From NCBI GenBank assembly GCA_965221175.1, contig OZ244867.1:2170001-2234000 (forward strand): a stretch of 64,000 nucleotides of DNA. The letters are read 5' to 3'. Positions 43,404 through 52,274 of the stretch are shown here, piece after piece. The stretch's first letter is position 1; every line of letters starts with the position of its first letter. A program made the position numbers and the translations under genes. Source of the stretch: JAJDZL01 sp965221175. GTDB lineage: Bacteria > Pseudomonadota > Gammaproteobacteria > Arenicellales > JAJDZL01. Below the pieces are notes generated by a model. It saw only the letters and a list, made by a program, of their open reading frames with translations. It was not told where the DNA came from and made no database searches.

Positions 43404-43733
43404 TCAAAGAACAAATCGTTTCTTTACATACTTTTCGACTGCATTACGCTCTCTGATGGACAGGTCCTTGCCGATGCTGCCGTCTCGTTTCAATTCTTTT
43501 TTTATTTCATCCCAAACAGCTACCACAGTTTCTGTTTCCAGCACCAAACCGGCAAATGCACAGGAGTCACAAACGACTTTTTCGTGAAAAACTTCTTTTC
43601 CAAGATGATAGGCTTCCGCAGCGACAGAGGCACTGCTTCCGCTTCCGATTGCATAACTGGATGTAAATGCAAGCGCGCAAAAAAGTGTGGCGCTGTTCAC
43701 AATTCTTCTTACTTTGAATTTTCCAGTTAGCAT
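43404..43733 (-). CDS. Small exported protein with a CxxC motif, unknown function
   Basis: About 109 residues. A Sec-type signal is likely (MLTGKFKVRRIVNSATLFCA, then LAFTSSYA before IGSGSS). The mature part has HLGKEVFHEKVVCDSCAFAG, in which CDSC sits where a haem-binding CxxCH would be in a cytochrome, but His is replaced by Ala. The C-terminus is helical and charged (LSIRERNAVEKYVKKRF). It may be a degenerate or haem-free relative of cytochrome-like proteins, or a disulfide/metal protein. An alternative start at 43763 has AGG about 10 bases upstream. The longest frame runs back into transposase debris and is not credible. Confidence 0.5.
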   Translation of the reverse strand: MLTGKFKVRRIVNSATLFCALAFTSSYAIGSGSSASVAAEAYHLGKEVFHEKVVCDSCAFAGLVLETETVVAVWDEIKKELKRDGSIGKDLSIRERNAVEKYVKKRFVL

Positions 43734-43848
43734 TGTCAGTTCTTTATCAGGCAGTGAAAACATAGTTCTTATACCTATTCCGTATAAATTCACATTGATT
43801 GCAGTCTTCATCTGGCAAATTTCAATGGCAGTTGCCCAATGTAACACC

Positions 43849-44650
43849 AGCGCGGGAATCCGAGAAATCCTACAGCTGAACCGATTGGACTGGATCTCGG
43901 CATCGAAGTCGAGCGATGTGCGCAAACTGCAACATCAGGCTGAAATCAAATCACGGCCACTCTGGCCGAACCCGGATCAAGTGGCTGAAATCAACAACCC
44001 GGAGTTCCCCGGTGATCGTCTCCTGGCCTGCCTGAACCCGCGTATTCGCACCGAACGCACGCGCAAGCATTCCACATCGAGGTTAGAAACGGAAAATTCG
44101 TATTGTCGCACAATCTACACAGCATTGAACAAGAAAAAACTCGACGGAGAATCTATGTGATTCGTATCAGCGTGGAGGTCAATTCCCTCGACTCGACACA
44201 GGCTGTCAATACCTACAAGAGCCTGCCGCATATGAAAAGTGCGTTCCATTCTATCAATATTAGTCAGATCAACGTCAGACCGGTGCTCGTTTACAGTGCC
44301 AAGCGGTTGCGCGGCTATGTATTCCTTTGCATGCTTGCCTATTATGTTGAGTGGCCTCTGCGACGCCAATTGGCACCAATGCAGTTTCAGGATGACAATC
44401 CTGACAATGTTGGCGGCAAGCGCACCATTCCGGTACAGAAAGCACAAGTCTCAGATTGTGCCAGAGACAAAGCCGACACTCTGAAAACAGCCGAAGGCTT
44501 TGCAGTTCACAGTTTACAGACTCTGCTTGAAGATCTTGCCACGGTCACATTCAATTCCATGTCGTTGCCGGAGCATCCCTATCAGTGTTTTACCGACATT
44601 GCAGATTCAACTCATCTGTAGAAGAAAGTATTTGAGCTGCTGAACATTGA
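43849..44650 (+). pseudogene. Degenerate IS1634-type transposase, C-terminal half
   Basis: Two frames together match the C-terminal half of IS1634-group (IS4 superfamily) transposases. The first (to about 44100) reads IREILQLNRLDWISASKSSD and NPEFPGDRLLACLNPRIRTERTRK. After a frameshift the second carries RIYVIRISVEVNSLDSTQ, AVNTYKSLPHMKSAFHSI, RPVLVYSAKRLRGYVFLCML and AYYVEWPLRRQLAPMQF, then FAVHSLQTLLEDLATVTFN. A TAG at about 44620 interrupts it before KKVFELLNI. The N-terminal half is missing and no terminal repeats were found, so it is a dead, old insertion. Confidence 0.8.
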
Positions 44651-44898
44651 CCCAATTAACTATGTTCCCAGTAAATTGACACGTTGATCTCATCTATTGT
44701 GCTGTTTTTACTATCGATTCGTCCATTTGACATGGTGAAGTTCGGACTAGAAAACGTAAACTGAGGGTTTGTGGAAATCACAAACCAGTTTTGGAGACCG
44801 TTCCAGTCGATATAAACAACAAATCAGCGATTGGTATTGACTTGAGCATAATGGATTAGGAATTTTGGCGAACACCACATTTTGATTGATGCTCTGAA

Positions 44899-46455
44899 TT
44901 AGCTTTTTCTGGTTGCATAAAATCCATCAAAGGCTTCTTGGACAATTCTTTCCAATGACTCAACCTCTTCATTCGTGAGAGCATTGAATTTCTTGATCCT
45001 TTTTCTTTTCGAAAGGGTTCCGTTATTTTGGCGAATGAACAAAATCAGATCTTGGGCTAATCGATTGGGCATCTCTATAAACTCCGTGATTCTGGTCATG
45101 GCTTCGTCATGTCGGCGTAGATATTCAATCTCTTTAGGTAAATCGTGCTCAATAGCTCGTTTCACACAGGCGTAGAGAAATTCCGCTTCTGCAGTGCAGT
45201 CAAAATATCGATAAAGGTCGGCTGTATCGTTCAGCACCTCAACGTTTTGCTCGGATGTTGAATGCCATTCGATGTATTCCATCAATGGCCGGGAGTGGTT
45301 TTGCAATGTTCTGCGGTAGTCGTTAATATGATCCAGCACAACCGTAGAAACTGGAAATACCATACCAGTAGGCGTAAATTCTCGCTCCGCCAGCACATGA
45401 TGAATCACACAACGGTGCATGCGGCCGTTACCGTCTTGAAAAGGGTGAATATAAACCAGACCAAAAGCGGTCGCCGCTGCCTGCAACACCGGGTCAACTT
45501 TATTTTCCCGCATTCGTGTATTGGCGCTTAGTAGACCTGTTAACAGATCAACTATATCCGTTTGTCGGGCGCCGATAAATTCTGGCAACGGGTTGCCGCT
45601 ATGATCCCGGTCGCCGAGGAATACACCATCAGGGCGCAGTCCCGGGTAAACAAATCGTGAGTCATTGAACAGAATGCCGTGAAGACGAATTATTTCGTCA
45701 ATTGAAAGTGTGTTCCTCCCCGCCTGGAGAACAGCATTTCCCCAACGCTCAAGACGGTTGCTTAGTGCTCTTTCACCTTCAATCTCAAAGCTAGACTGAC
45801 TGTCGGCCAACAGCAGAAAACTTGCGGCTCGAGTAACCAGATGTTTACTTGTTCGGTCGATAGTATCGGCTGCGCGCTCTGCCAACCCCAGTTTAGTATA
45901 CGCTTCAAGCCGTTTCGTTCTACGAATGATCGGGCACCAGTCGCTATTGCCAAGCAGATTATCCCTAACTCTATGACGTCTTGAGATTTTTCCTTTACCG
46001 GTGAAATAGGATTTTGCGTCAAGTGCATTAACTGCGGGCATATTGGTAGCGTCTTCAATGTCAAGCGTTCGCTGAGTCAACATTTCATAAAAAAACCAGG
46101 TTCGCCGTGTCTGCGTCCCCATTGGAATAGATCTGACATAATTTTCCACCACATCTTTGGGCACCGTTTCGAAAGCACGCTTCAAAATCAGCAGATCAAT
46201 GCTCTCATGGCGCAGGGCAAAAGTCAGATGATTGACGAATTCATCACCGGGCCAATAGCGTTTATCAAACACATGAAAGCTTCCCAACGTTCGCCGGCTA
46301 CCACCAATATGCTTTTCCGAAACACAGCTTGGTTGTCGGACAGGTGCTTGTAGGCCAAGCGATTGAACAAGTGCAGCAAGACCTGCAAGTTGTGTTCCAG
46401 TTGGAACGACTTCGTTTTGAAAAAATACGGGCGTGTTTAGTTCAGAGTGCATCAC
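44899..46455 (-). CDS. Fic-domain AMP-transferase with built-in inhibitory helix
   Basis: A 518-residue Fic protein. The catalytic motif is HPFQDGNGRMHR, residues 337-348, complete with the transfer histidine. An inhibitory motif S-x-x-x-E-G is present at S222-E226-G227 (SSFEIEG), upstream of the Fic core, marking class II (intramolecular autoinhibition). Residues 1-200 are an N-terminal region of unknown role, and the last 100 residues are helical, with LILFIRQNNGTLSKRKRIKKF resembling a winged-helix. Such proteins AMPylate cellular targets and are often found in accessory regions. A very AT-rich region lies directly upstream. It may be regulatory, or toxin-like when inhibition is relieved. 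Confidence 0.92.
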   Translation of the reverse strand: MMHSELNTPVFFQNEVVPTGTQLAGLAALVQSLGLQAPVRQPSCVSEKHIGGSRRTLGSFHVFDKRYWPGDEFVNHLTFALRHESIDLLILKRAFETVPKDVVENYVRSIPMGTQTRRTWFFYEMLTQRTLDIEDATNMPAVNALDAKSYFTGKGKISRRHRVRDNLLGNSDWCPIIRRTKRLEAYTKLGLAERAADTIDRTSKHLVTRAASFLLLADSQSSFEIEGERALSNRLERWGNAVLQAGRNTLSIDEIIRLHGILFNDSRFVYPGLRPDGVFLGDRDHSGNPLPEFIGARQTDIVDLLTGLLSANTRMRENKVDPVLQAAATAFGLVYIHPFQDGNGRMHRCVIHHVLAEREFTPTGMVFPVSTVVLDHINDYRRTLQNHSRPLMEYIEWHSTSEQNVEVLNDTADLYRYFDCTAEAEFLYACVKRAIEHDLPKEIEYLRRHDEAMTRITEFIEMPNRLAQDLILFIRQNNGTLSKRKRIKKFNALTNEEVESLERIVQEAFDGFYATRKS

Positions 46456-46831
46456 TCGATTTTTAATAATTCTTATCGAAAAACATTGTAAATACGACGT
46501 ATATTATCGATTTATTATTATTATTGTCGAATTATATTTTATTTATAGTAATATATAGATTTTTATTTATTGTGAAGGTCTCCCGATAGCGCAATTTCTT
46601 TGTTGTTGCCAGCAAATTTCGCACCTCAAAATTCGAAATTTCTGCTGTCGAAGCCAATTCAATTCGAGGCTTTTCGACAGCACTCGCGACCGATTACTGC
46701 TCACAATCAGTGTGAAAGGAGCGACTCAACCAGTCCGATGACCTACTGGCGGTTGTCAGAGGTGTTCAGCCCTGAATGCATTTTTTGCGGTTTGAACTAC
46801 TGGATTGGGTGAATATTTACACACGCGATGT
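46456..46831. other. AT-rich intergenic region between tolC and fic
   Basis: The first about 115 bases are extremely AT-rich, with TTATTATTATTATTG and similar runs, and are likely to hold the fic promoter and perhaps an H-NS-like silencer site. The rest holds a hairpin (46645-46680) and no credible ORF. Confidence 0.6.
46645..46680 (-). terminator. Hairpin downstream of tolC
   Basis: CTGTCGAAGCC pairs with GGCTTTTCGACAG with a two-base bulge across a 12-base loop, about 150 bases past the tolC stop. The tail on the minus strand is AAATTTCG, a poor T-tract, so function as a terminator is uncertain. Confidence 0.3.
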
Positions 46832-48121
46832 CTATTTCAAATAGCTATTCAGAAATTGCAGATCGGCTATGTCAAGAGTACCGGCCAATTCTTCAAGCAG
46901 CAACACATTCTGTAAATAGTCGTAACGGGATTTTTGCAGATCTCGCTGAATCTGAAACAGGTCTCGCTGAGCATTCAAAACGTCTAGTGAAGTCTGTGTG
47001 CCGACATGGAAACCTTCTTCCGTGGCACTCAAAGCAACTTCATTGGCAGTCACCGCCTTTTCCAGTGCTTCAATACGATTAATGAGACTGATGATGTTCA
47101 AATAGGTATTTGTCGTTTGATGTTCTACTACCCGAGTCAAAGCGGTCAGCTTTTCAACTTCAGCTTGCTGCAGATATCTCGCTTGTTTCTTGCGTTTCGT
47201 GGAATGTCCGCCAGTGGAAAATGACTTGCCCGCCGTAAGGCCTATTGAAGATTTCTCGTTGCCATTTTGAGAATCACCGCCATGGTCCTTCATATTGACT
47301 GTAAGCTTGACGAAGAATGAAGTGTCTGAAGCTGCCAATCCAATCGCTTTGGATGATAATTGGACAACCTCACGCTGAATTGCGATATCTAGATTATTCT
47401 CAAGCGCAGAGTTTACCCATGCCTCAACTCGTGTTGGCGTCGGTTCGACGAACTCCAAGTCTGTATTTAGTTCCTCCAGTTTCTGCGGTCGTTCACGCGT
47501 GATTGCAGTCAGCTCAAGCCAGGCGTTTTCGATGGCGCTAGTGGCCTGAATGACCACTGCATTGGCAAGGCTGGATCGTGCTTCTGCATTGCGTACATCC
47601 GTTTCAGTTCCTAGCCCAACCTCAAGCCGTGATATTGCCTGTTGGAGAAACCTATCAATTGCATTGACTTCACTCTGAGCGAATTTCAGATTGTCTTCTG
47701 CTGCCAGAATGTTAAAGTATGCTTGAACGACTCTTCTGAAGAGATTGCCGTTTGCTTTCTGGTAACGCAGAGCGGCCAAACTTTCCTCAATTTCAGATTT
47801 TTCAAGCCCCAATTTGGTAAGCGAGTTGTAAAGCGAGACTGACAGTGTGGCTTCACTCATACTGGTTTCAGCCGTTGATGACGAATTGTCTAACATTGAA
47901 CTGCGCTTTTCTCTATAGGCTGTTCCTAAAGTGATAGTCGGTAAAATGCTCGCAAATGCAATATCTCTGCTCAGTGCACCAGCTTCTGCGGTTAATTTTT
48001 CAGCAGACAACGTCGCATCATTCTCGACCGCCATCTCATAAACTTCGAGGAGGTTTTCAGCAACACAATCCGTTGCAGCAATTACGCCTGTCAACAGAAC
48101 GATGAGTCGTATGAATTGCAT
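46832..48121 (-). CDS. tolC: TolC-family outer-membrane efflux protein
   Basis: Outer-membrane channel of type I secretion or multidrug efflux. It has 429 residues. A signal peptide (MQFIRLIVLLTGVIAATDCVA before ENLLEV) is followed by two repeats of the outer membrane factor domain: NDATLSAEKLTAEAGALS in the first and ALENNLDIAIQREVVQLSSKAI in the second. GFHVGTQTSLDVLNAQRDLFQIQRDL near the C-terminus is the most conserved helix of the family. It follows the pcm-like gene by 15 bases on the same strand, an arrangement common in gammaproteobacteria, where waaA is often nearby too. No adaptor or pump gene is in the window. Confidence 0.93.
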   Translation of the reverse strand: MQFIRLIVLLTGVIAATDCVAENLLEVYEMAVENDATLSAEKLTAEAGALSRDIAFASILPTITLGTAYREKRSSMLDNSSSTAETSMSEATLSVSLYNSLTKLGLEKSEIEESLAALRYQKANGNLFRRVVQAYFNILAAEDNLKFAQSEVNAIDRFLQQAISRLEVGLGTETDVRNAEARSSLANAVVIQATSAIENAWLELTAITRERPQKLEELNTDLEFVEPTPTRVEAWVNSALENNLDIAIQREVVQLSSKAIGLAASDTSFFVKLTVNMKDHGGDSQNGNEKSSIGLTAGKSFSTGGHSTKRKKQARYLQQAEVEKLTALTRVVEHQTTNTYLNIISLINRIEALEKAVTANEVALSATEEGFHVGTQTSLDVLNAQRDLFQIQRDLQKSRYDYLQNVLLLEELAGTLDIADLQFLNSYLK

Positions 48122-48136
48122 CGATTTCTAATGTGT

Positions 48137-48790
48137 TCAGAATACGAATCGATCTGGCTGTGGAATATTGTCCAGCGGCGGTAAATGGGTTTCAAACAGA
48201 TAAGTGGTTTTCCATGCTGCTTTACCGCTACGTTCCACCAGTATTGCACTCATGACAGGCTCCTCGCCGACTATGGCAACCAGTCTTCCACCAATGGCAA
48301 GCAATTCTCGATAAGCGTCCGCCAGTTCAATCACTGAACCGGATACGAATATGCAATCAAACTCGATGTCTGACTGCCAGCCAACAGCACCATCGCCATG
48401 AATCACTTCGACATTGTCAGTCTTGTTTTGAAACAGATTTTCCTTTGCAAGTGATACAAACTCGGGTCGAATCTCTACCGTCATGACATGTTCACCCTGG
48501 TGTGCCAGCAGTGCTGCAACATGACCGGTTCCGGTTCCAACCTCAAGAACAATATCATTGCTTTTCGGTTCAAGCGCTTGCAGCAGACGAGCTTCAACCT
48601 TGGGCTGCATCATCACTTGTCCATCGCCAATTGGGATATTCATGTCAGCGAAAGCCATGTGCCGATACTCCTGCGGTGCAAAATTTTCTCTGGGAACCGT
48701 TGTCATGGTTTCCAGAACTTGAGGATTCAGCACATTCCATGGCCGAATCTGCTGTTCCACCATGTTGAATTTTGCTCTTTCGAGGTCCAT
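48137..48790 (-). CDS. Protein-L-isoaspartate methyltransferase-like protein
   Basis: A 217-residue class I methyltransferase of the PCMT family. It begins MDLERAKFNMVEQQIRPWNV like true PCMTs, and SAM motif I is VLEVGTGTGHVAALLA. However, the TISQP motif is replaced by GDGQVMMQPKVEARLL, so the substrate-contacting Ser/Thr are missing. The same replacement occurs, from memory, in the tolC-linked homologues of Pseudomonas. Its real substrate is probably different from isoaspartate. It is cotranscribed with tolC. Confidence 0.85.
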   Translation of the reverse strand: MDLERAKFNMVEQQIRPWNVLNPQVLETMTTVPRENFAPQEYRHMAFADMNIPIGDGQVMMQPKVEARLLQALEPKSNDIVLEVGTGTGHVAALLAHQGEHVMTVEIRPEFVSLAKENLFQNKTDNVEVIHGDGAVGWQSDIEFDCIFVSGSVIELADAYRELLAIGGRLVAIVGEEPVMSAILVERSGKAAWKTTYLFETHLPPLDNIPQPDRFVF

Positions 48791-48876
48791 ATTCTGGAGT
48801 GTGAGGCCTTAGATCCTAGATATCAAAGCAGAGCAGCGAATCTCATGATTCTCCACATTCATTCAATCCAGACTGT

Positions 48877-49203
48877 TTAGTGAATCCGATGCGAACGAAT
48901 CGTGTATTCTCCTCCCAGCAGGTCACCAAATATTTCAGGAATCGCTGGGTGCTCAACAGGGCCGCCTTCAGCATCAGGCAAAAGATTCTGCTCCGAAACA
49001 TACGCAACATAAGTGGTTTTTTCGTTTTCAGCCAGCAGATGGTAAAACGGCTGATCTTTTTTAGGACGAATATCGGCTGGAATTGAATCATACCATTCTT
49101 CGGTATTATTGAATTCCGGATCGACGTCAAAAACAACCCCTCTAAAATCGTAGTGGCGATGGCGCACGATTTGTCCAATCTTGAATTTTGCTGATATCGG
49201 CAT
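48877..49203 (-). CDS. hspQ: Heat shock protein HspQ (hemimethylated-DNA-binding YccV-like)
   Basis: A 108-residue protein with the YccV-like domain: FKIGQIVRHRHYDFRGVVFDVDPEF, then DQPFYHLLAENEKTTYVAYVSEQNL. HspQ is a heat-shock protein that stimulates Lon proteolysis and was first described for binding hemimethylated DNA. An overlapping minus-strand frame (48843-49217) is a shadow. It is divergent from uvrD. Confidence 0.92.
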   Translation of the reverse strand: MPISAKFKIGQIVRHRHYDFRGVVFDVDPEFNNTEEWYDSIPADIRPKKDQPFYHLLAENEKTTYVAYVSEQNLLPDAEGGPVEHPAIPEIFGDLLGGEYTIRSHRIH

Positions 49204-49350
49204 GTGAATTTTACCAATTGCTAGATAATACAGCAGATATAAATAGTTTCTCTACACACACAAATCAAGTGTAGCATCTATTGAATATTATCTCTACCAG
49301 AATTGTGGTCAGAGGCGAGTGTTCCACTGTATTTTTCGAGTAACTTGCAA

Positions 49351-51522
49351 TTGACTGATGTCACGCACATTCTCAAGGATTTGAACGAACGGCAACGTGA
49401 AGCAGTTGTCGCAGTTCCCGGTCCACTACTGATTACTGCGGGTGCCGGAAGCGGCAAGACAGCGGTACTTGTTCGCCGCATCGCGTGGCTGATCGAAGCG
49501 ACGGGTGTATCCAGGCACAGGATCATGGCTGTAACCTTTACCAATAAAGCAGCTCGAGAAATGAGATCGCGTGTGGAGAGTTTACTGGGTGATCAATCGG
49601 CTCCATCCAAGATCGGAACTTTTCACGGGCTCTCGAATATTTTTCTACGCGTTCACCACCAGGAAGCCGGACTGTCCCGCGATTTCACGATTATGGATGC
49701 GGACGATCAGAAGTCTTTCATCAGTCGCCTGGTACGGGATCATCAACTGCCAATCGGTGACTTGTCAGCACGGGGATTCCAACACTACATCAATAAATGC
49801 AAAGAGCATCAGATACGCGCGGCGAATGCGAATCCATCTAATCATCGTGAAGAAATCTACGCTGAAGTCTATCGACTCTATGAGCACGAATGCAACTTGC
49901 GCGGCTTGGTGGACTTTACCGAGCTCCTGCTGAGAACACTGGAAGTCATGCAGCGAAACGAAATCGTACGTGACGCAAATCAGGAAAGGTATCTACATGT
50001 TCTTGTGGACGAATTTCAGGACACCAATGCGTTGCAGCTTGAATGGCTGAAAATGTTTTTCGCTAAATATCGGAATGTCACCGCGGTCGGAGACGAAGAT
50101 CAATCGATCTACGGTTGGCGAGGCGCAGTAGCAGAAAACATGCTGGATTTTGAGAAACTATTCTCCAATGCAAAACTCATTCGGCTGGAACAGAATTATC
50201 GGTCCACGCAGCCCATTCTCAACGCAGCAAATGCGGTAATCAGCAACAATCGGAATCGATATGAAAAGAAGCTGTGGACCGAACAGAAAGGTGGACGCTT
50301 GATAAAACTGTTCAGCGCCGAGGATTTTGAGGCGGAAGCTGCATTCATTGCCGACACAGTGGAACAGTTCGAATCTTCGAAATTTTCCTATTCAAATTTT
50401 GCGGTTCTGTACCGAACAAATGCGCAGTCCAGAGTTTTCGAGGTTGAATTCAGTTCGCGTGGAATTCCTTTTCGCCTCTATGGAGGTGTGAGATTTTATT
50501 CCCGACTGGAAATTAAGCATGTCCTCGCTTATCTGCGCTTGCTGGTGGACCCACATAACAACGACGCCTTTGAAAGAATCGTCAACAATCCGCCTCGAGC
50601 TATCGGAGATGGGACAGTGCGGAAAGTCGAGGAGGTGGCCAGGAACAGGGAAATTTCGAATTGGGATGCCACACTTGAAATTATTTACGATACATCCTCT
50701 CAATCTCGTATGGTCAACCCCCTGCGCAGATTTATTGAAATGATAGATGGGCTCAGGAACGAGTGTCAGGGAATTTCGTTGTACTCGATCATCGACCGCA
50801 CAATTAAAGTTACTAAATTACGTGATTACTACCAGAAACGCAATTCAGACATCGATATGGCGCGGGTTGAAAACCTGGACGAAATGCTGAATGCTGGAGC
50901 CAATTTCATTCGCAATAAGGAAATCGACGACAATGAAAACGCAATTGTGCCATTTTTGGATGAAGTAACACTCGATGCCGGCGACACACACGATGCAAAT
51001 CTTGATGCAGTTCAAATGATGACGCTGCACCTCGCCAAAGGGCTGGAATTCCCCGTGGTGTTTCTGACCGGCCTGGATGAGAATTTGCTGCCGCATGCAA
51101 ATGCAATTTTCAACCGTTCAGGATACACATCTTCTGAACCGAACCCACTGGAAGAAGAACGTCGTTTGTGCTATGTCGGCATGACGCGGGCACAGCAGCT
51201 ACTGTATTTGACGCGCGCAGACCGTCGTCTGCTACACGGACAGTGGCAAAGATACAGGCCATCCAGATTTGTTGGTGAAATCCCCAGAGATTATGTTGAA
51301 TTCGTCGACCACAGCAAAATTGAATCTGTGACTACACCAGCCCATGAGGATGAACTTGTCGACTTGTTAGGCAAAGAGGTACAGCATGTGAAATTTGGCA
51401 ATGGAGTCGTCCTAAACACCGAAGAAGGTGGCGAGTATTGTCTTGTCAAAGTGAAGTTTTATACGAGCGGTGAGAAATTATTGGTCTGGGACCAGGCGAA
51501 TCTTCAGGTTTTGGAGAATTGA
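49351..51522 (+). CDS. uvrD: DNA helicase II, UvrD
   Basis: Superfamily 1A 3'-5' helicase of mismatch and nucleotide-excision repair. A TTG at 49351 gives MTDVTHILKDLNERQREAV, aligning with E. coli UvrD, and a length of 723 residues against 720; the longest frame begins 16 codons earlier without support. Motif I is TAGAGSGKTAVL, Ia is AVTFTNKAAREM, II is VDEFQDTNALQLEWL, III is AVGDEDQSIYGWRGA, IV/V include RLEQNYRS and MMTLHLAKGLEFPVVFLTGL, and VI is RLCYVGMTRAQ. The C-terminal VKFGNGVVLNTEEGG is the Tudor-like RNA polymerase-binding region. Confidence 0.95.
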   Translation: MTDVTHILKDLNERQREAVVAVPGPLLITAGAGSGKTAVLVRRIAWLIEATGVSRHRIMAVTFTNKAAREMRSRVESLLGDQSAPSKIGTFHGLSNIFLRVHHQEAGLSRDFTIMDADDQKSFISRLVRDHQLPIGDLSARGFQHYINKCKEHQIRAANANPSNHREEIYAEVYRLYEHECNLRGLVDFTELLLRTLEVMQRNEIVRDANQERYLHVLVDEFQDTNALQLEWLKMFFAKYRNVTAVGDEDQSIYGWRGAVAENMLDFEKLFSNAKLIRLEQNYRSTQPILNAANAVISNNRNRYEKKLWTEQKGGRLIKLFSAEDFEAEAAFIADTVEQFESSKFSYSNFAVLYRTNAQSRVFEVEFSSRGIPFRLYGGVRFYSRLEIKHVLAYLRLLVDPHNNDAFERIVNNPPRAIGDGTVRKVEEVARNREISNWDATLEIIYDTSSQSRMVNPLRRFIEMIDGLRNECQGISLYSIIDRTIKVTKLRDYYQKRNSDIDMARVENLDEMLNAGANFIRNKEIDDNENAIVPFLDEVTLDAGDTHDANLDAVQMMTLHLAKGLEFPVVFLTGLDENLLPHANAIFNRSGYTSSEPNPLEEERRLCYVGMTRAQQLLYLTRADRRLLHGQWQRYRPSRFVGEIPRDYVEFVDHSKIESVTTPAHEDELVDLLGKEVQHVKFGNGVVLNTEEGGEYCLVKVKFYTSGEKLLVWDQANLQVLEN

Positions 51523-51640
51523 CCGTCCAGGCAATTCAATTCAGAATGGCACGGTAATCCGAACGAGAATCATCACTCAGAATAACGTGTAGGCTGAAAA
51601 TATATAATAGTCGGTTTTGGTTGAACAGGTAGGCACGGAC

Positions 51641-52216
51641 ATGAACGTATTGGACAATACCGTTGAGTTCATCGAGATGATAGACGGAACTCTTGAAGAC
51701 TATCAACTGTTACACAAATACGAAAAAGAATTTTCAAGAAATACAGCCAATCGAGTACTGGATCACCTGCTTGGTCTCGAAAGCAGTCTGGCTGGCTACA
51801 AGATCACTCGGCTTGAACATGGGCTTCAAACTGCAACTCGAGCTTGGCGCGACAACGCCGGCGAAGAAATGGCTGTTGCCGCACTGTTGCACGATATTGG
51901 CGACACTCTTTCACCGGAAAACCATGGCGAACTGGCCGCAGCGGTACTGCGACCGTTCGTGTCGCCCGAAACCTATTGGATACTGAAGTATCATGGGATT
52001 TTTCAAGGCTATTACTTTTTTCATCACTTGGGAGAAGACAGAAATCTACGCGATCGATATAAGGATCATCAACATTATCAGGCCTGCGTGGATTTTTGTG
52101 CGAAATGGGATCAATCTTCATTTGATCCGGAGTATGATTCTTTGCCGCTGGAATTTTTTGAACCCATGGTTCAAACAATCTTTGCGCGGGAACCGTTTGG
52201 TACTCACACGAACTGA
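51641..52216 (+). CDS. HD-domain protein with PhnZ-like ligand pattern
   Basis: About 191 residues starting at MNVLDNTVEFIEM (a TTG eight codons upstream is weaker). The HD pair is in ALLHDIGDTL. Counting from that upstream TTG, six probable metal ligands fall at H68 (RLEHGLQTA), H92-D93, H103 (ENHGELA), H126 (LKYHGIF) and D165 (KWDQSSFD). That order and spacing, especially the LEHGLQ and KYHG elements, resemble the diiron oxygenases PhnZ and myo-inositol oxygenase more than simple HD phosphohydrolases. PhnZ cleaves a hydroxy-phosphonate. No phosphonate genes are nearby, so only the fold class is firm. It precedes ilvE. Confidence 0.75.
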   Translation: MNVLDNTVEFIEMIDGTLEDYQLLHKYEKEFSRNTANRVLDHLLGLESSLAGYKITRLEHGLQTATRAWRDNAGEEMAVAALLHDIGDTLSPENHGELAAAVLRPFVSPETYWILKYHGIFQGYYFFHHLGEDRNLRDRYKDHQHYQACVDFCAKWDQSSFDPEYDSLPLEFFEPMVQTIFAREPFGTHTN

Positions 52217-52274
52217 TCCAAAATTTATCAGATTGATGTGATTCAACTGCTATCTTTAATTTGAACTAGGAAAC

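Noticed and set aside
43219..43407. Minus-strand 62-codon ORF overlapping the stop of the small exported protein gene
   Set aside because: TTG start with no Shine-Dalgarno, no recognisable domain, and a sequence that does not continue the upstream protein convincingly. Left unannotated.
48843..49217. Second minus-strand frame over hspQ (124 codons)
   Set aside because: Out-of-frame reading of hspQ, which has the complete YccV-like domain.
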